This document shows positions 1-5,932 of a DNA stretch of 11,138 bases, one piece after another. The DNA is taken from NCBI GenBank assembly GCA_947626405.1, contig CANQSE010000044.1:1-11138 (forward strand), given 5' to 3'. The first letter of the stretch is position 1, and each line of letters begins with the position of its first letter. Both the position numbers and the translations under genes were made by a program. Under the pieces are notes generated by a model that saw only the letters and a program-made list of their open reading frames with translations, was not told the origin of the DNA and did not search any database. The stretch comes from an uncultured Acetatifactor sp. (GTDB lineage: Bacteria > Bacillota > Clostridia > Lachnospirales > Lachnospiraceae).

Positions 1-10
1 GTGTGATTTT

Positions 11-133
11 TTAGTTTGTAAGATGCCTTGTATTTGTGCGCCCTTTTTTAGGAATTAAAGCAGTATTTTTCAATCTACCCTCCTCAATAGAAAGGTAACA
101 GCTAAACTGTCCTTTTAAAACTTTACCTTCCAT
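11..133 (-). CDS. Possible small ORF or gene remnant, 40 codons, unknown function
   Basis: A minus-strand frame runs from an ATG at 133 to a TAA at 11..13 and reads like protein (MEGKVLKGQFSCYLS... near the start, ...IPKKGRTNTRHLTN at the end). The same frame stays open upstream to a TAG just left of the XRE start, about 53 codons in all. The ATG has no good ribosome binding site. An internal TTG at 73 has a strong one (GAGGAGG, 5 bases ahead) but would leave only 20 residues. It could be the tail of a decayed gene, a real small protein, or chance. It is divergent from the XRE gene, and its upstream part overlaps that gene's promoter. I recognise no family. Confidence 0.25.
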   Translation of the reverse strand: MEGKVLKGQFSCYLSIEEGRLKNTALIPKKGRTNTRHLTN

Positions 134-150
134 ATTTTCTCGTACCACTC

Positions 151-179
151 TTGATATTTGAACGCATTTGTGCTATCAT
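151..179 (+). promoter_or_regulatory. Sigma-A-type promoter of the XRE gene
   Basis: TTGATA at 151..156 and TATCAT at 174..179 are separated by 17 bases, close to the housekeeping consensus. The XRE start codon follows 32 bases after the -10 box, leaving room for a short leader with the ribosome binding site. Confidence 0.65.
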
Positions 180-181
180 AT

Positions 182-200
182 CTTTAAACAAAAGTTAAAG
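182..200. promoter_or_regulatory. Inverted repeat between -10 box and start codon of the XRE gene, candidate operator
   Basis: CTTTAA (182..187) and TTAAAG (195..200) form a perfect inverted repeat with a 7-base spacer. It covers the expected transcription start and runs into the AAAGGAG ribosome binding site. A small XRE repressor often binds such a site in its own promoter. AT-rich repeats also arise by chance, so this is only a candidate. Confidence 0.3.
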
Positions 201-211
201 GAGTAACAACT

Positions 212-508
212 ATGGCAACATGGACTGATTACAAAAATCATGGCAGGCAGACTAATCCTGAAATAGGAAAAGACATCGACGAAGCGGAAGCCGTTTCCAA
301 AATTGTCGGCACGATGATCGAGCGCCGCCACTCTCTTGATATCTCCCAGCGAGGTCTTGCGCAGCTCTGCGGCCTGCCCCACTCTTCTGTGGCCAGAATC
401 GAATCCGGCAAAACAACGCCGAACCTCAACACCCTTTTAAGGATTTTCCGGGAACTTGGACTGACTCTTGTAGCAGAACCCGGTTCCATTCCTCCGCCAC
501 GCAATTAG
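212..508 (+). CDS. XRE-family helix-turn-helix regulator (antitoxin-like)
   Basis: A 98-residue cytoplasmic DNA-binding protein. Residues about 33 to 90 form a Cro/C1-type helix-turn-helix domain: IVGTMIERRHSLDISQRGLA, then LAQLCGLPHSSVARIESGKT with the recognition helix, then a helix ending in LRELGLTL-like sequence (FRELGLTLVAEP). The N-terminal 32 residues are charged. Start: AAAGGAG sits 8 bases before the ATG and a good promoter lies upstream. Proteins of this shape occur as antitoxins of HigBA- or HipBA-like modules or as stand-alone repressors, but no toxin gene lies beside it on the same strand. It converges on gmhA with a 44-base gap, so it is not part of the polysaccharide operon. 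Its targets are unknown; self-regulation is plausible. Confidence 0.85.
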   Translation: MATWTDYKNHGRQTNPEIGKDIDEAEAVSKIVGTMIERRHSLDISQRGLAQLCGLPHSSVARIESGKTTPNLNTLLRIFRELGLTLVAEPGSIPPPRN

Positions 509-511
509 AAA

Positions 512-541
512 GCAGGACTCTCTGCATAACTCAGCTCCTGC
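512..541. terminator. Weak inverted repeat between the convergent XRE and gmhA genes
   Basis: GCAGGA (512..517) and TCCTGC (536..541) can pair around an 18-base loop in the 44-base gap where two convergent genes end. On the minus strand it is followed by CTTTCTAATT, a poor U tract. Location favours a bidirectional stop, but stem and tail are weak. Confidence 0.2.
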
Positions 542-552
542 CCGAAACCGTT

Positions 553-1248
553 TTATCCATCTGGCAACGGATAATTACAGCCTGACTCCTGTCTCCCAAA
601 GAACCTCTCCTCCAGCATCAAACACCAGCAATGATATACAGGTAAATGCAATTCCTGTACCTTGTACGTTTCCTTCTCCGGCACTTTCACAGCCACATCA
701 GCCGTCTTGGCAAGTTCTCCGCCTTCGGCGCCGGTCAGACCAATTACCTTGATTCCAACGGCCTTTGCAACGACAGTAGCCGACAGGATATTTTTACTGT
801 TTCCGGATGTAGAAATTCCAAGAAAAACATCCCCTTTCCTGCCAAATCCGTAAAGCTGCTGGGCAAATACTCCCATCCCGTCCACATCATTGAGATAAGC
901 CGTGGTCAGGGCCTCATGGGCAACGAGTGGAATCGCCATCAGGCTCCGTTCCAGATTTTTTGCCAGATTTACGCCGCGCACAGGATCAATCTCTTTTAAT
1001 TTTTTTCCAAACTCCGGTGACACCGGCCTTGGCGTCTTAAACCGTTTCATCAGCTCACCGGCAATGTGCTCGCTGTCAGCCGCGGATCCGCCGTTTCCGG
1101 CAATCAAAAGCTTGCCGTCATTCACATAGCATTCTTCCATAACAAAATAGGCTTGGATCAAATCCTCCCTGCAGTCTTTCAGCGCGGGGTATCTTTTCAG
1201 CAAAAGATCAATATGTTTTTTCAGAGAATTATCAAGCGTTCTTATCAT
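553..1248 (-). CDS. gmhA: Sedoheptulose 7-phosphate isomerase (GmhA)
   Basis: A 231-residue SIS-domain isomerase converting sedoheptulose 7-phosphate to D-glycero-D-manno-heptose 7-phosphate in the cytoplasm, the first step to nucleotide-activated heptose. The GmhA hallmarks are present: GNGGSAADSEH (51-61) for phosphate binding, the GISTSGNSKN loop (144-153), and QELHLPVYH (198-206) supplying the conserved Gln/His residues. The start is the ATG at 1248, overlapping the TGA of the preceding gene as ATGA, with AAAGGA upstream; an in-frame upstream extension lies inside that gene and is rejected. At 231 residues it is longer than E. coli GmhA (about 192). The extra length lies in a charged stretch after the first motif (about 70-100) and in a short C-terminal tail ending CNYPLPDG. 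It is the last gene of the heptose block, translationally coupled to hddC-gmhB. Confidence 0.93.
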   Translation of the reverse strand: MIRTLDNSLKKHIDLLLKRYPALKDCREDLIQAYFVMEECYVNDGKLLIAGNGGSAADSEHIAGELMKRFKTPRPVSPEFGKKLKEIDPVRGVNLAKNLERSLMAIPLVAHEALTTAYLNDVDGMGVFAQQLYGFGRKGDVFLGISTSGNSKNILSATVVAKAVGIKVIGLTGAEGGELAKTADVAVKVPEKETYKVQELHLPVYHCWCLMLEERFFGRQESGCNYPLPDG

Positions 1249-2486
1249 ATCAGGATTTCCTTTACCGCCGCCAGCAAGTCTCCATCGGTGAGAATCCGTT
1301 TCGTTCTGCATCCTGCCACTTTACCTGCTATAACATCGTTTTCTCCGTCACCTATCATCCACGACTGTTTTAGGTCAATATTAAAATCCTGTGCCGCTTG
1401 AAACAACATTCCCGGCTTAGGCTTACGGCAGCTGCACTGAATTTTCAACTCTTTAACTTCGCCCTCAAATCCACTGTCCGTGTGATGCGGGCAGAAGTAA
1501 ATGCCATCGAGATAGGCGCCATCATGACCGAGCAGAGTTTCCATTTTATTATGTATTTCATTGAGTTCATTAAATGTTACCTCTCCCCGGGCAATTACCG
1601 GTTGGTTCGTTACTACAATAGTCAAATAGCCAGAACGATTAATCATTTTAATTGCTTCAGAGACAGTCGGCAGTAACTTGAAATCGTTAATATTTCTTAA
1701 GAAACCAACGTACTTGTTAATCGTTCCGTCACGGTCAAGAAAAATTGCTTTTTGCTTATTTCTGAGGTTTCCTGCAAATACCTTTCCGCTCTCAAAATCA
1801 CGGCTGACGGCTTCAAAGCGCTCCGGCGTGCCCATATCTTTTACGTACTCTGGGCTGTCATAACAAAACATTTTTCCTGTGCCCGCAAGAGGCTTGAGCA
1901 AGTGTCGGTCTAAATCTATCTTAGGTAAGTTAAAGTCCTGCTCCAAAAGCTTCGGAGAAATAATGTGCAATCCTGCATTGACACGGTTTTTGTAATACTC
2001 TGGACGTTCATCCTCTTTGGCAAGCCATTTTTGCACCGATTTGTCGCTGTCTGCAATAATCAGACCACTATCGTAAGGATGGTCATTTGGATGCGTAAAT
2101 AGTGTCACAAGACCGTCATGTTCTTCATGAAATGCTGCAAAACGTTTGAAGTCGACGTTAAATACCGCGTCTGCGTTCAACAGCAAAAAGTCTTCGGTAA
2201 GCTTGTCCTGAAGCTTAAACAGTGCTCCTGCATTGCCTAACGGCTCGGTTTCTATAAAGTAATCAATATGTACTCCCAAACGACTTCCGTTGCCAAAATA
2301 CTTAATTATTTTATCTGCCATATAACTGACAGTCAGGATGATATCGGTAAACCCCTGATCCCGCAGGTACTCGATTTCATGCTCCATAACCGGCTTGCCG
2401 CAGATAGGAATAAGCGGTTTCGGGATGTCCGGAAAAAGTTGAGAAATCCGTGTCCCTCTGCCTCCGGACATAATAATTGCTTTCAA
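1245..2486 (-). CDS. Bifunctional heptose 1-phosphate guanylyltransferase / heptose 1,7-bisphosphate phosphatase (HddC-GmhB fusion)
   Basis: A 413-residue two-domain enzyme. Residues 1-235 are a nucleotidyltransferase: MKAIIMSGGRGTRI (1-14), KPLIPICGKPVMEHE (23-37), LNADAVF (103-109) with the metal-binding Asp, and EYVKDMGTPERF (213-224); this matches HddC, which makes GDP-heptose. Residues 246-413 are a HAD phosphatase of the GmhB type: DRDGT (251-255) with the nucleophile and acid/base Asp, TNQ (293-295), a zinc-binding CPHH (332-335) plus CSCRKPKP (351-358), and GDGEND (379-384). It should remove the 7-phosphate and then activate the 1-phosphate. The start is a TTG at 2486, overlapping the hddA stop as TTGA, with GGAAAGG upstream. 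The next ATG (codon 6) would cut into the conserved N-terminal strand. Sugar specificity is inferred from the flanking hddA and gmhA; mannose-type guanylyltransferase is the alternative for the first domain. Confidence 0.88.
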   Translation of the reverse strand: MKAIIMSGGRGTRISQLFPDIPKPLIPICGKPVMEHEIEYLRDQGFTDIILTVSYMADKIIKYFGNGSRLGVHIDYFIETEPLGNAGALFKLQDKLTEDFLLLNADAVFNVDFKRFAAFHEEHDGLVTLFTHPNDHPYDSGLIIADSDKSVQKWLAKEDERPEYYKNRVNAGLHIISPKLLEQDFNLPKIDLDRHLLKPLAGTGKMFCYDSPEYVKDMGTPERFEAVSRDFESGKVFAGNLRNKQKAIFLDRDGTINKYVGFLRNINDFKLLPTVSEAIKMINRSGYLTIVVTNQPVIARGEVTFNELNEIHNKMETLLGHDGAYLDGIYFCPHHTDSGFEGEVKELKIQCSCRKPKPGMLFQAAQDFNIDLKQSWMIGDGENDVIAGKVAGCRTKRILTDGDLLAAVKEILI

Positions 2487-3556
2487 TACGATCTTACCTT
2501 TCCAATATAGCTGTTTTGGTAACGGTTTAATCCGTCATCAAATTTGCAATCAATATTATCTATAGGCGCGTAACTCTCCGGTGAATAATAAATGACCTTT
2601 GTTCCGTCATCCTCAAATTTAAAGGGCACATGTAATAAATCTTTCATCGCTTCCGCTACATCAGCGCGATGCTCAGGTTGAACATAAAAAATCAAAAAAC
2701 CACCGCCGCCCGCACCCAATAGCTTGCCTCCCAAGGCTCCTGCTTTTATTCCTTTCGCATAAAGAGCATCTATGTCTTTCGTTGTAACTGCTGAACCTGT
2801 TTGCCGCTTTAGCTTCCATGTATAATCCAGAAGTCTGCCAAAGTCGTCAAGATCCCCATGACTATCTATTAAAACATTTTCCGCCTGGTCAACAAGCGCA
2901 AGCATTTCCTTCAGTTGCGGAGTCCTGTCTCCGCATGTTTTTGCATTTGCCTCCTGCATCTCAGAAGAAAATCGGGTAAAGCCTGTAAAAAACATTATCA
3001 GATTGTCATTGAGACGACGCTTTCGTTCCGGAGAAATAATAACGGGTCTGACCTCATAACCGTCAGCATTGAAGTTGATACGGTTAAGTCCGCCAAAGGA
3101 TGATGCGATCTGATCCTGCCAGCCGCCCATTTCATTACAGAGCGTTCTTTCAAGATATATCGCTTCGTCCGCAAGACGCTTTTTGTCCGCATATTTTCCC
3201 TTTAAGGCATAAAACGCATTCAACATTCCTACCGCAAAGGAAGAAGATGTTCCAAGACCCGAACGTGCAGGCAGGTCCGATTCATAGGTAAGACGGATCT
3301 CATGCATATCCAACATTTTCATTGCGTTGCGAATTGCAGGGTGACGAATCTCATCCACGGAAGTCACTCTTTCTGTCAGGGAATAGCAAAGTTCTGTTGA
3401 ATAATCAAAAAAACGTGGCAAATGACGAACGTTGACGTAACAATATTTATCAAACGTCGTCGATAGCACAGCTCCGCCATGTTCCATAAAAAAATCTTTC
3501 ATGTCCGTTCCGCCGCCAAAAAAAGACATACGAAAAGGCGTCTTTGTAATAATCAT
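2483..3556 (-). CDS. hddA: D-glycero-alpha-D-manno-heptose 7-phosphate kinase (HddA, GHMP family)
   Basis: A 357-residue cytoplasmic GHMP kinase that phosphorylates C1 of D-glycero-D-manno-heptose 7-phosphate, giving the alpha-1,7-bisphosphate that commits the sugar to the GDP rather than ADP branch. Visible motifs: substrate-binding KTPFRMSFFGGGTD (5-18), the ATP loop PARSGLGTSSS (96-106), GGWQDQIASSFGG (144-156) and the glycine-rich GGKLLGAGGGG (276-286). The start at 3556 has AGAGG upstream and gives the family N terminus MIITKTPFRMSF; the longer frame begins within the ribosome-binding region. It follows loaP after 25 bases and overlaps the next gene by 4 bases. The last 30 or so residues (ESYAPIDNIDCK... 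to GKVRSY) look like a tail beyond the usual kinase fold. Other GHMP sugar kinases are possible, but the N-terminal motif and the neighbours fit HddA. Confidence 0.92.
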   Translation of the reverse strand: MIITKTPFRMSFFGGGTDMKDFFMEHGGAVLSTTFDKYCYVNVRHLPRFFDYSTELCYSLTERVTSVDEIRHPAIRNAMKMLDMHEIRLTYESDLPARSGLGTSSSFAVGMLNAFYALKGKYADKKRLADEAIYLERTLCNEMGGWQDQIASSFGGLNRINFNADGYEVRPVIISPERKRRLNDNLIMFFTGFTRFSSEMQEANAKTCGDRTPQLKEMLALVDQAENVLIDSHGDLDDFGRLLDYTWKLKRQTGSAVTTKDIDALYAKGIKAGALGGKLLGAGGGGFLIFYVQPEHRADVAEAMKDLLHVPFKFEDDGTKVIYYSPESYAPIDNIDCKFDDGLNRYQNSYIGKVRSY

Positions 3557-3581
3557 ACTAAAACCTCTCTTATCCCCTTCC

Positions 3582-4091
3582 CTACCTCTTTCCCACCACC
3601 TCAAGTCCCACCTTCATCTTTACAATCCTGCCGAAAAACTCCACCTCAAGCACCGCCTGGCGGCCGTGGCGGTCGACGTACACTACCTTTCCCATCAGGT
3701 CCTTCAGCGGGCCCTCCATAATGATCAATTCTTTCCCCACATACTCGCCCACGCTGATCTCAAAGACCTTGTCCTTGTTGATGTGCTTTTTCAGAAATTC
3801 CGTCTCGTCGTCGTACAGCGGAATAGGCCCTTCGTCATCTCCAAGGAGCTTCGTAAACGCCGGCACACTCTTAAGCGCCCCGTACAGTCTCTCGCTGTCC
3901 TCCGTCACGAAAAAGATATATCCGGGGAACAGGACCTTCTGTTTTTTTACCCATGTCCCGTTTTCCCTCCAGGGCTTTTCGTACTTGGGAAGAAAGCACT
4001 CCTCATAGATCGCCCGATCTCCCAGTTTTTTGTCACAGATCGCTTTGATCTTTTCCTCCTGTCCGGTAGGGACCCAGACCGCATACCACAT
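3582..4091 (-). CDS. loaP: LoaP-type NusG paralogue, processive antiterminator
   Basis: A 169-residue specialised NusG homologue. NusG-type proteins bind RNA polymerase; LoaP members are known to raise readthrough of long biosynthetic operons in Bacillota and to recognise an RNA hairpin in the leader. Residues 1-90 form the NGN domain (MWYAVWVPTGQEEKI start, LFPGYIFFV at 54-62). Residues about 113-165 form the KOW domain (VGEYVGKELIIMEGPLKDLM, then VDRHGRQAVLEVEFFGR and VGLEVV). I chose the ATG at 4091 because AAAGGTGA lies 5 bases upstream and the protein then begins at the family N terminus. An upstream GTG at 4145 and ATG at 4139 would add an unrelated 16 to 18 residues, although GGAG precedes the latter. 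It lies between the initiating transferase and the heptose genes. The housekeeping NusG is an unlikely alternative, because that gene normally sits with secE and ribosomal proteins. Confidence 0.88.
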   Translation of the reverse strand: MWYAVWVPTGQEEKIKAICDKKLGDRAIYEECFLPKYEKPWRENGTWVKKQKVLFPGYIFFVTEDSERLYGALKSVPAFTKLLGDDEGPIPLYDDETEFLKKHINKDKVFEISVGEYVGKELIIMEGPLKDLMGKVVYVDRHGRQAVLEVEFFGRIVKMKVGLEVVGKR

Positions 4092-4303
4092 CTTACTCAC
4101 CTTTCCTGTCGTACAGTCAAATAAACCAGGCTTCGCCATTTGCACTCCAACAAGTATCAGTCAACACAGGATCCTCTGTCGATCCTTCAGGGCGTGCTCC
4201 GCCACCCGCGCCGCTTCGGCGCAGTTTTGAAACTACACGGTATACAGACATCCTCCGGCAATGTGCCCTGAGCAACAGTTACCTTTAAATGTCCTTGTCA
4301 TCA
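4092..4303 (-). promoter_or_regulatory. Structured leader between the sugar transferase and loaP
   Basis: This 212-base gap has no convincing gene and several inverted repeats. In plus-strand coordinates they are: AGGATC-CTCTGTC-GATCCT (4168..4186), a 6-bp stem with a 7-base loop; GCGCCG-CTT-CGGCGC (4209..4223), a 6-bp GC stem; and, next to it, AGTTT-TG-AAACT (4222..4233). None has a minus-strand T tract, so they are not simple terminators. They could be RNA landing sites, attenuating structures or a processing region ahead of loaP. No good promoter is visible; a TTGACT on the minus strand (4158..4163) lacks a matching -10 box. Confidence 0.35.
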
Positions 4304-5755
4304 TTACATTGCCCCGCTCCTGGCGACAACCGCTTTCACGGTTTTTGCCAGAATTTTAAGATCCATACGGAAGCTCCACTCGCTGATGTATTTCATATCC
4401 AGCTTTACCACTTCTTCAAAGTCCGTGATCCTGCTGCGTCCGCTTATCTGCCATAAGCCCGTGATTCCAGGCTTTGCGGCGAGCCTTGCCATATGACGCA
4501 GCTCATATTTTTCCCACTCTGCCACGGTTGGCGGCCGGGTGCCCACAAGACTCATATCACCTTTTAGTACATTTATAAACTGCGGAAACTCGTCAAGGCT
4601 CCAGTCTCTGATAAAGTTTCCAATCCCTTTTTTATATGTTCCGTCCGGCAGAAGCCTGCTGCCGATTATTCTGGGATCCTCGTTAAGCTTAAACATAAAG
4701 CCGTCTTTTATATTATTTTTTTCCATCAGCTCCGCTTTTCGCTTTTCGGCGTCCATATACATGCTGCGGAATTTGTACATTTTAAACCTTCTGCCGTTTT
4801 TGCCGACTCGTTCCTGGACAAAGAACAGAGGCCCCGGCGATTTCAGTTTTATAATCGGCGCCAGGATCAGCGCCAGGATCAGGGTAAACAGCGTGCCGAT
4901 CAGGCCGCCTGCGATATCGAGGGTACGTTTCAGGAACATTTGTCCGTTAGTGGCATAATTTATGCTCGTCGTAATCACCGTATAATTTCCAAAGCGCTCT
5001 ACAAGCTGTCTGCGGTTCACCGTCCGATCGCCGTCAAGAAGCTTTACGTGGACGACCACGCCCATCTCTGAGAAATTCTCCAGCAGTTTAGAAGGCTGCT
5101 CCATCCCCTCGGGAATATCAATAAATACCTCGTCCACACACTCTCTGCAGACATATTCCAGCACGTTTCCGCGGTCCGCCACAATCGGTATACCGGCGAT
5201 TCGTCCCTCAGCGCGGCTTTCGTCCAGAAGAACCACTCCAAGGATCCGCAGATTTTCATAGGTCTGATTTTTGATATTGTCCAGCACGGCCGCCGCCTGG
5301 TCCTTTGTTGTCAGAATAAGCAGCGTGCGCTTCCCCTTTTCCATCGTTTTCCTTTTCAGAAAGGTTTTCCAGAGAATACGGGTAACATAGCCCGTCACTC
5401 CGTAAAACAGTCCCGTAAGATACATGACGGTACGGGAAAACGATGTGCCCTCCTGTATGGAAAAAAGATAAAAGGTTGCGCAAAGCTCCACAAGGCATAC
5501 CTGCTTAAACGTCATGGCGGCCTCAACAAGGTATCCTCTTTTCAGGACATTCTTAAACATCTCCGAAAAGATCATCAGTACAACAGCAATAAGGGACAGT
5601 ACCACCGCCATGTTGCGGTAGGTGACATGCGCGTAAAGAACCTCGAAGCCGTGACGCACGACATATGCCAAAAAGAGCGATATATTCAGACATACCAGAT
5701 CCAACATGATAAAATCAAGATGCTTGACCCAGCCTTGTGAACGTTTCCGATACAT
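4304..5755 (-). CDS. Undecaprenyl-phosphate sugar-phosphate transferase (initiating, WbaP/CpsE-like)
   Basis: A 483-residue polyprenyl glycosylphosphotransferase that starts glycan synthesis by moving a sugar phosphate from a nucleotide sugar to undecaprenyl phosphate at the inner face of the membrane. Order: four N-terminal membrane segments (about 12-34, 48-66, 85-101, 107-126); a CoA-binding/Rossmann-like middle domain (about 143-240); a fifth hydrophobic segment (282-302); and the catalytic domain with FVQERVGKNGRRFKMYKFRS (312-331), the DAE dyad (335-337), SLDEFPQFINVLKGDMSLVG (386-405) and KPGITGLWQISGRS (428-441). The length fits the family. The start chosen is the ATG at 5755, which begins the first membrane region cleanly. 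Its ribosome binding site (AGGGG) is only fair, and the frame runs open to 5851 through a leader hairpin. The sugar (galactose, glucose or an amino sugar) cannot be told from sequence. Confidence 0.9.
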   Translation of the reverse strand: MYRKRSQGWVKHLDFIMLDLVCLNISLFLAYVVRHGFEVLYAHVTYRNMAVVLSLIAVVLMIFSEMFKNVLKRGYLVEAAMTFKQVCLVELCATFYLFSIQEGTSFSRTVMYLTGLFYGVTGYVTRILWKTFLKRKTMEKGKRTLLILTTKDQAAAVLDNIKNQTYENLRILGVVLLDESRAEGRIAGIPIVADRGNVLEYVCRECVDEVFIDIPEGMEQPSKLLENFSEMGVVVHVKLLDGDRTVNRRQLVERFGNYTVITTSINYATNGQMFLKRTLDIAGGLIGTLFTLILALILAPIIKLKSPGPLFFVQERVGKNGRRFKMYKFRSMYMDAEKRKAELMEKNNIKDGFMFKLNEDPRIIGSRLLPDGTYKKGIGNFIRDWSLDEFPQFINVLKGDMSLVGTRPPTVAEWEKYELRHMARLAAKPGITGLWQISGRSRITDFEEVVKLDMKYISEWSFRMDLKILAKTVKAVVARSGAM

Positions 5756-5808
5756 ATGTGCCCGACCCCTGTACTTTCTTTTCCGGTCTGTGTAAAAAAT
5801 TTTCTTAC

Positions 5809-5845
5809 GCTCAATACCCCCCCGGAAAATGGAGGGGTATTGAGC
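5809..5845 (-). terminator. Strong leader hairpin upstream of the sugar transferase, terminator- or attenuator-like
   Basis: GCTCAATACCCC (5809..5820) and GGGGTATTGAGC (5834..5845) are perfect 12-base complements. Past one mismatch, two more G-C pairs can form, leaving a loop of about 7 bases. On the minus strand the stem is followed by GTAAGAAAA and then six Ts (5799..5794), so the T tract starts 9 bases late. It lies 54 bases upstream of the transferase ATG and after the SPKTG gene. It may be an attenuator, an RNA-stabilising stem or a site acted on by LoaP. Confidence 0.6.
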
Positions 5846-5868
5846 AACCACATGCTGAATGTTGGTTG
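5845..5868 (-). promoter_or_regulatory. Second leader hairpin with one bulged base
   Basis: Read on the minus strand, CAACC-A-ACAT, loop TCAGC, ATGT-GGTTG forms a 9-bp stem with one bulged A. It abuts the strong hairpin and would be transcribed just before it. A bulged hairpin directly ahead of a terminator-like stem is the layout expected of an antitermination recognition element. The role is inferred from position and from the nearby loaP. Confidence 0.4.
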
Positions 5869-5884
5869 ACGGGTTCTAACCGCC

Positions 5885-5908
5885 CAATTAATTATGCATA
5901 ATTAATTG
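5885..5908. repeat. 24-base perfect AT-rich palindrome
   Basis: The half site CAATTAATTATG (5885..5896) is followed directly by its exact reverse complement (5897..5908). On the plus strand TTTGTTTTTTGG follows, so it could act as a weak plus-direction terminator. On the minus strand it lies 24 bases after the SPKTG gene stop. It could be a binding site for a dimeric regulator, an intercistronic RNA stem or a mobile-repeat remnant. Confidence 0.6.
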
Positions 5909-5932
5909 TTTGTTTTTTGGAACAATAAAGCT

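Noticed and set aside
548..570. CCGTT/AACGG inverted repeat over the gmhA stop as a terminator
   Set aside because: Only 5 bp with a 13-base loop and no T run after it.
3501..4124. A 207-residue plus-strand open frame
   Set aside because: It is antisense to loaP, whose domains and ribosome binding site are clear, and has no start signals of its own.
4117..4251. A 44-codon minus-strand ORF beginning ATGTCTGTATAC in the leader of loaP
   Set aside because: The GGAGG touches the ATG with no spacing, the frame runs through two hairpins and overlaps the loaP start, and the peptide (rich in Arg and Gly) resembles nothing I know.
5756..5851. N-terminal extension of the sugar transferase from a GTG at 5851
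   Set aside because: It would be translated from inside the strong hairpin, has no ribosome binding site, and adds residues before the normal membrane-segment start.
5909..5932. A promoter for the sugar transferase starting TTGTTC in the AT-rich stretch after the SPKTG gene
   Set aside because: No convincing -10 box sits at 16 to 18 bases; TAATT-type matches come from the palindrome itself.
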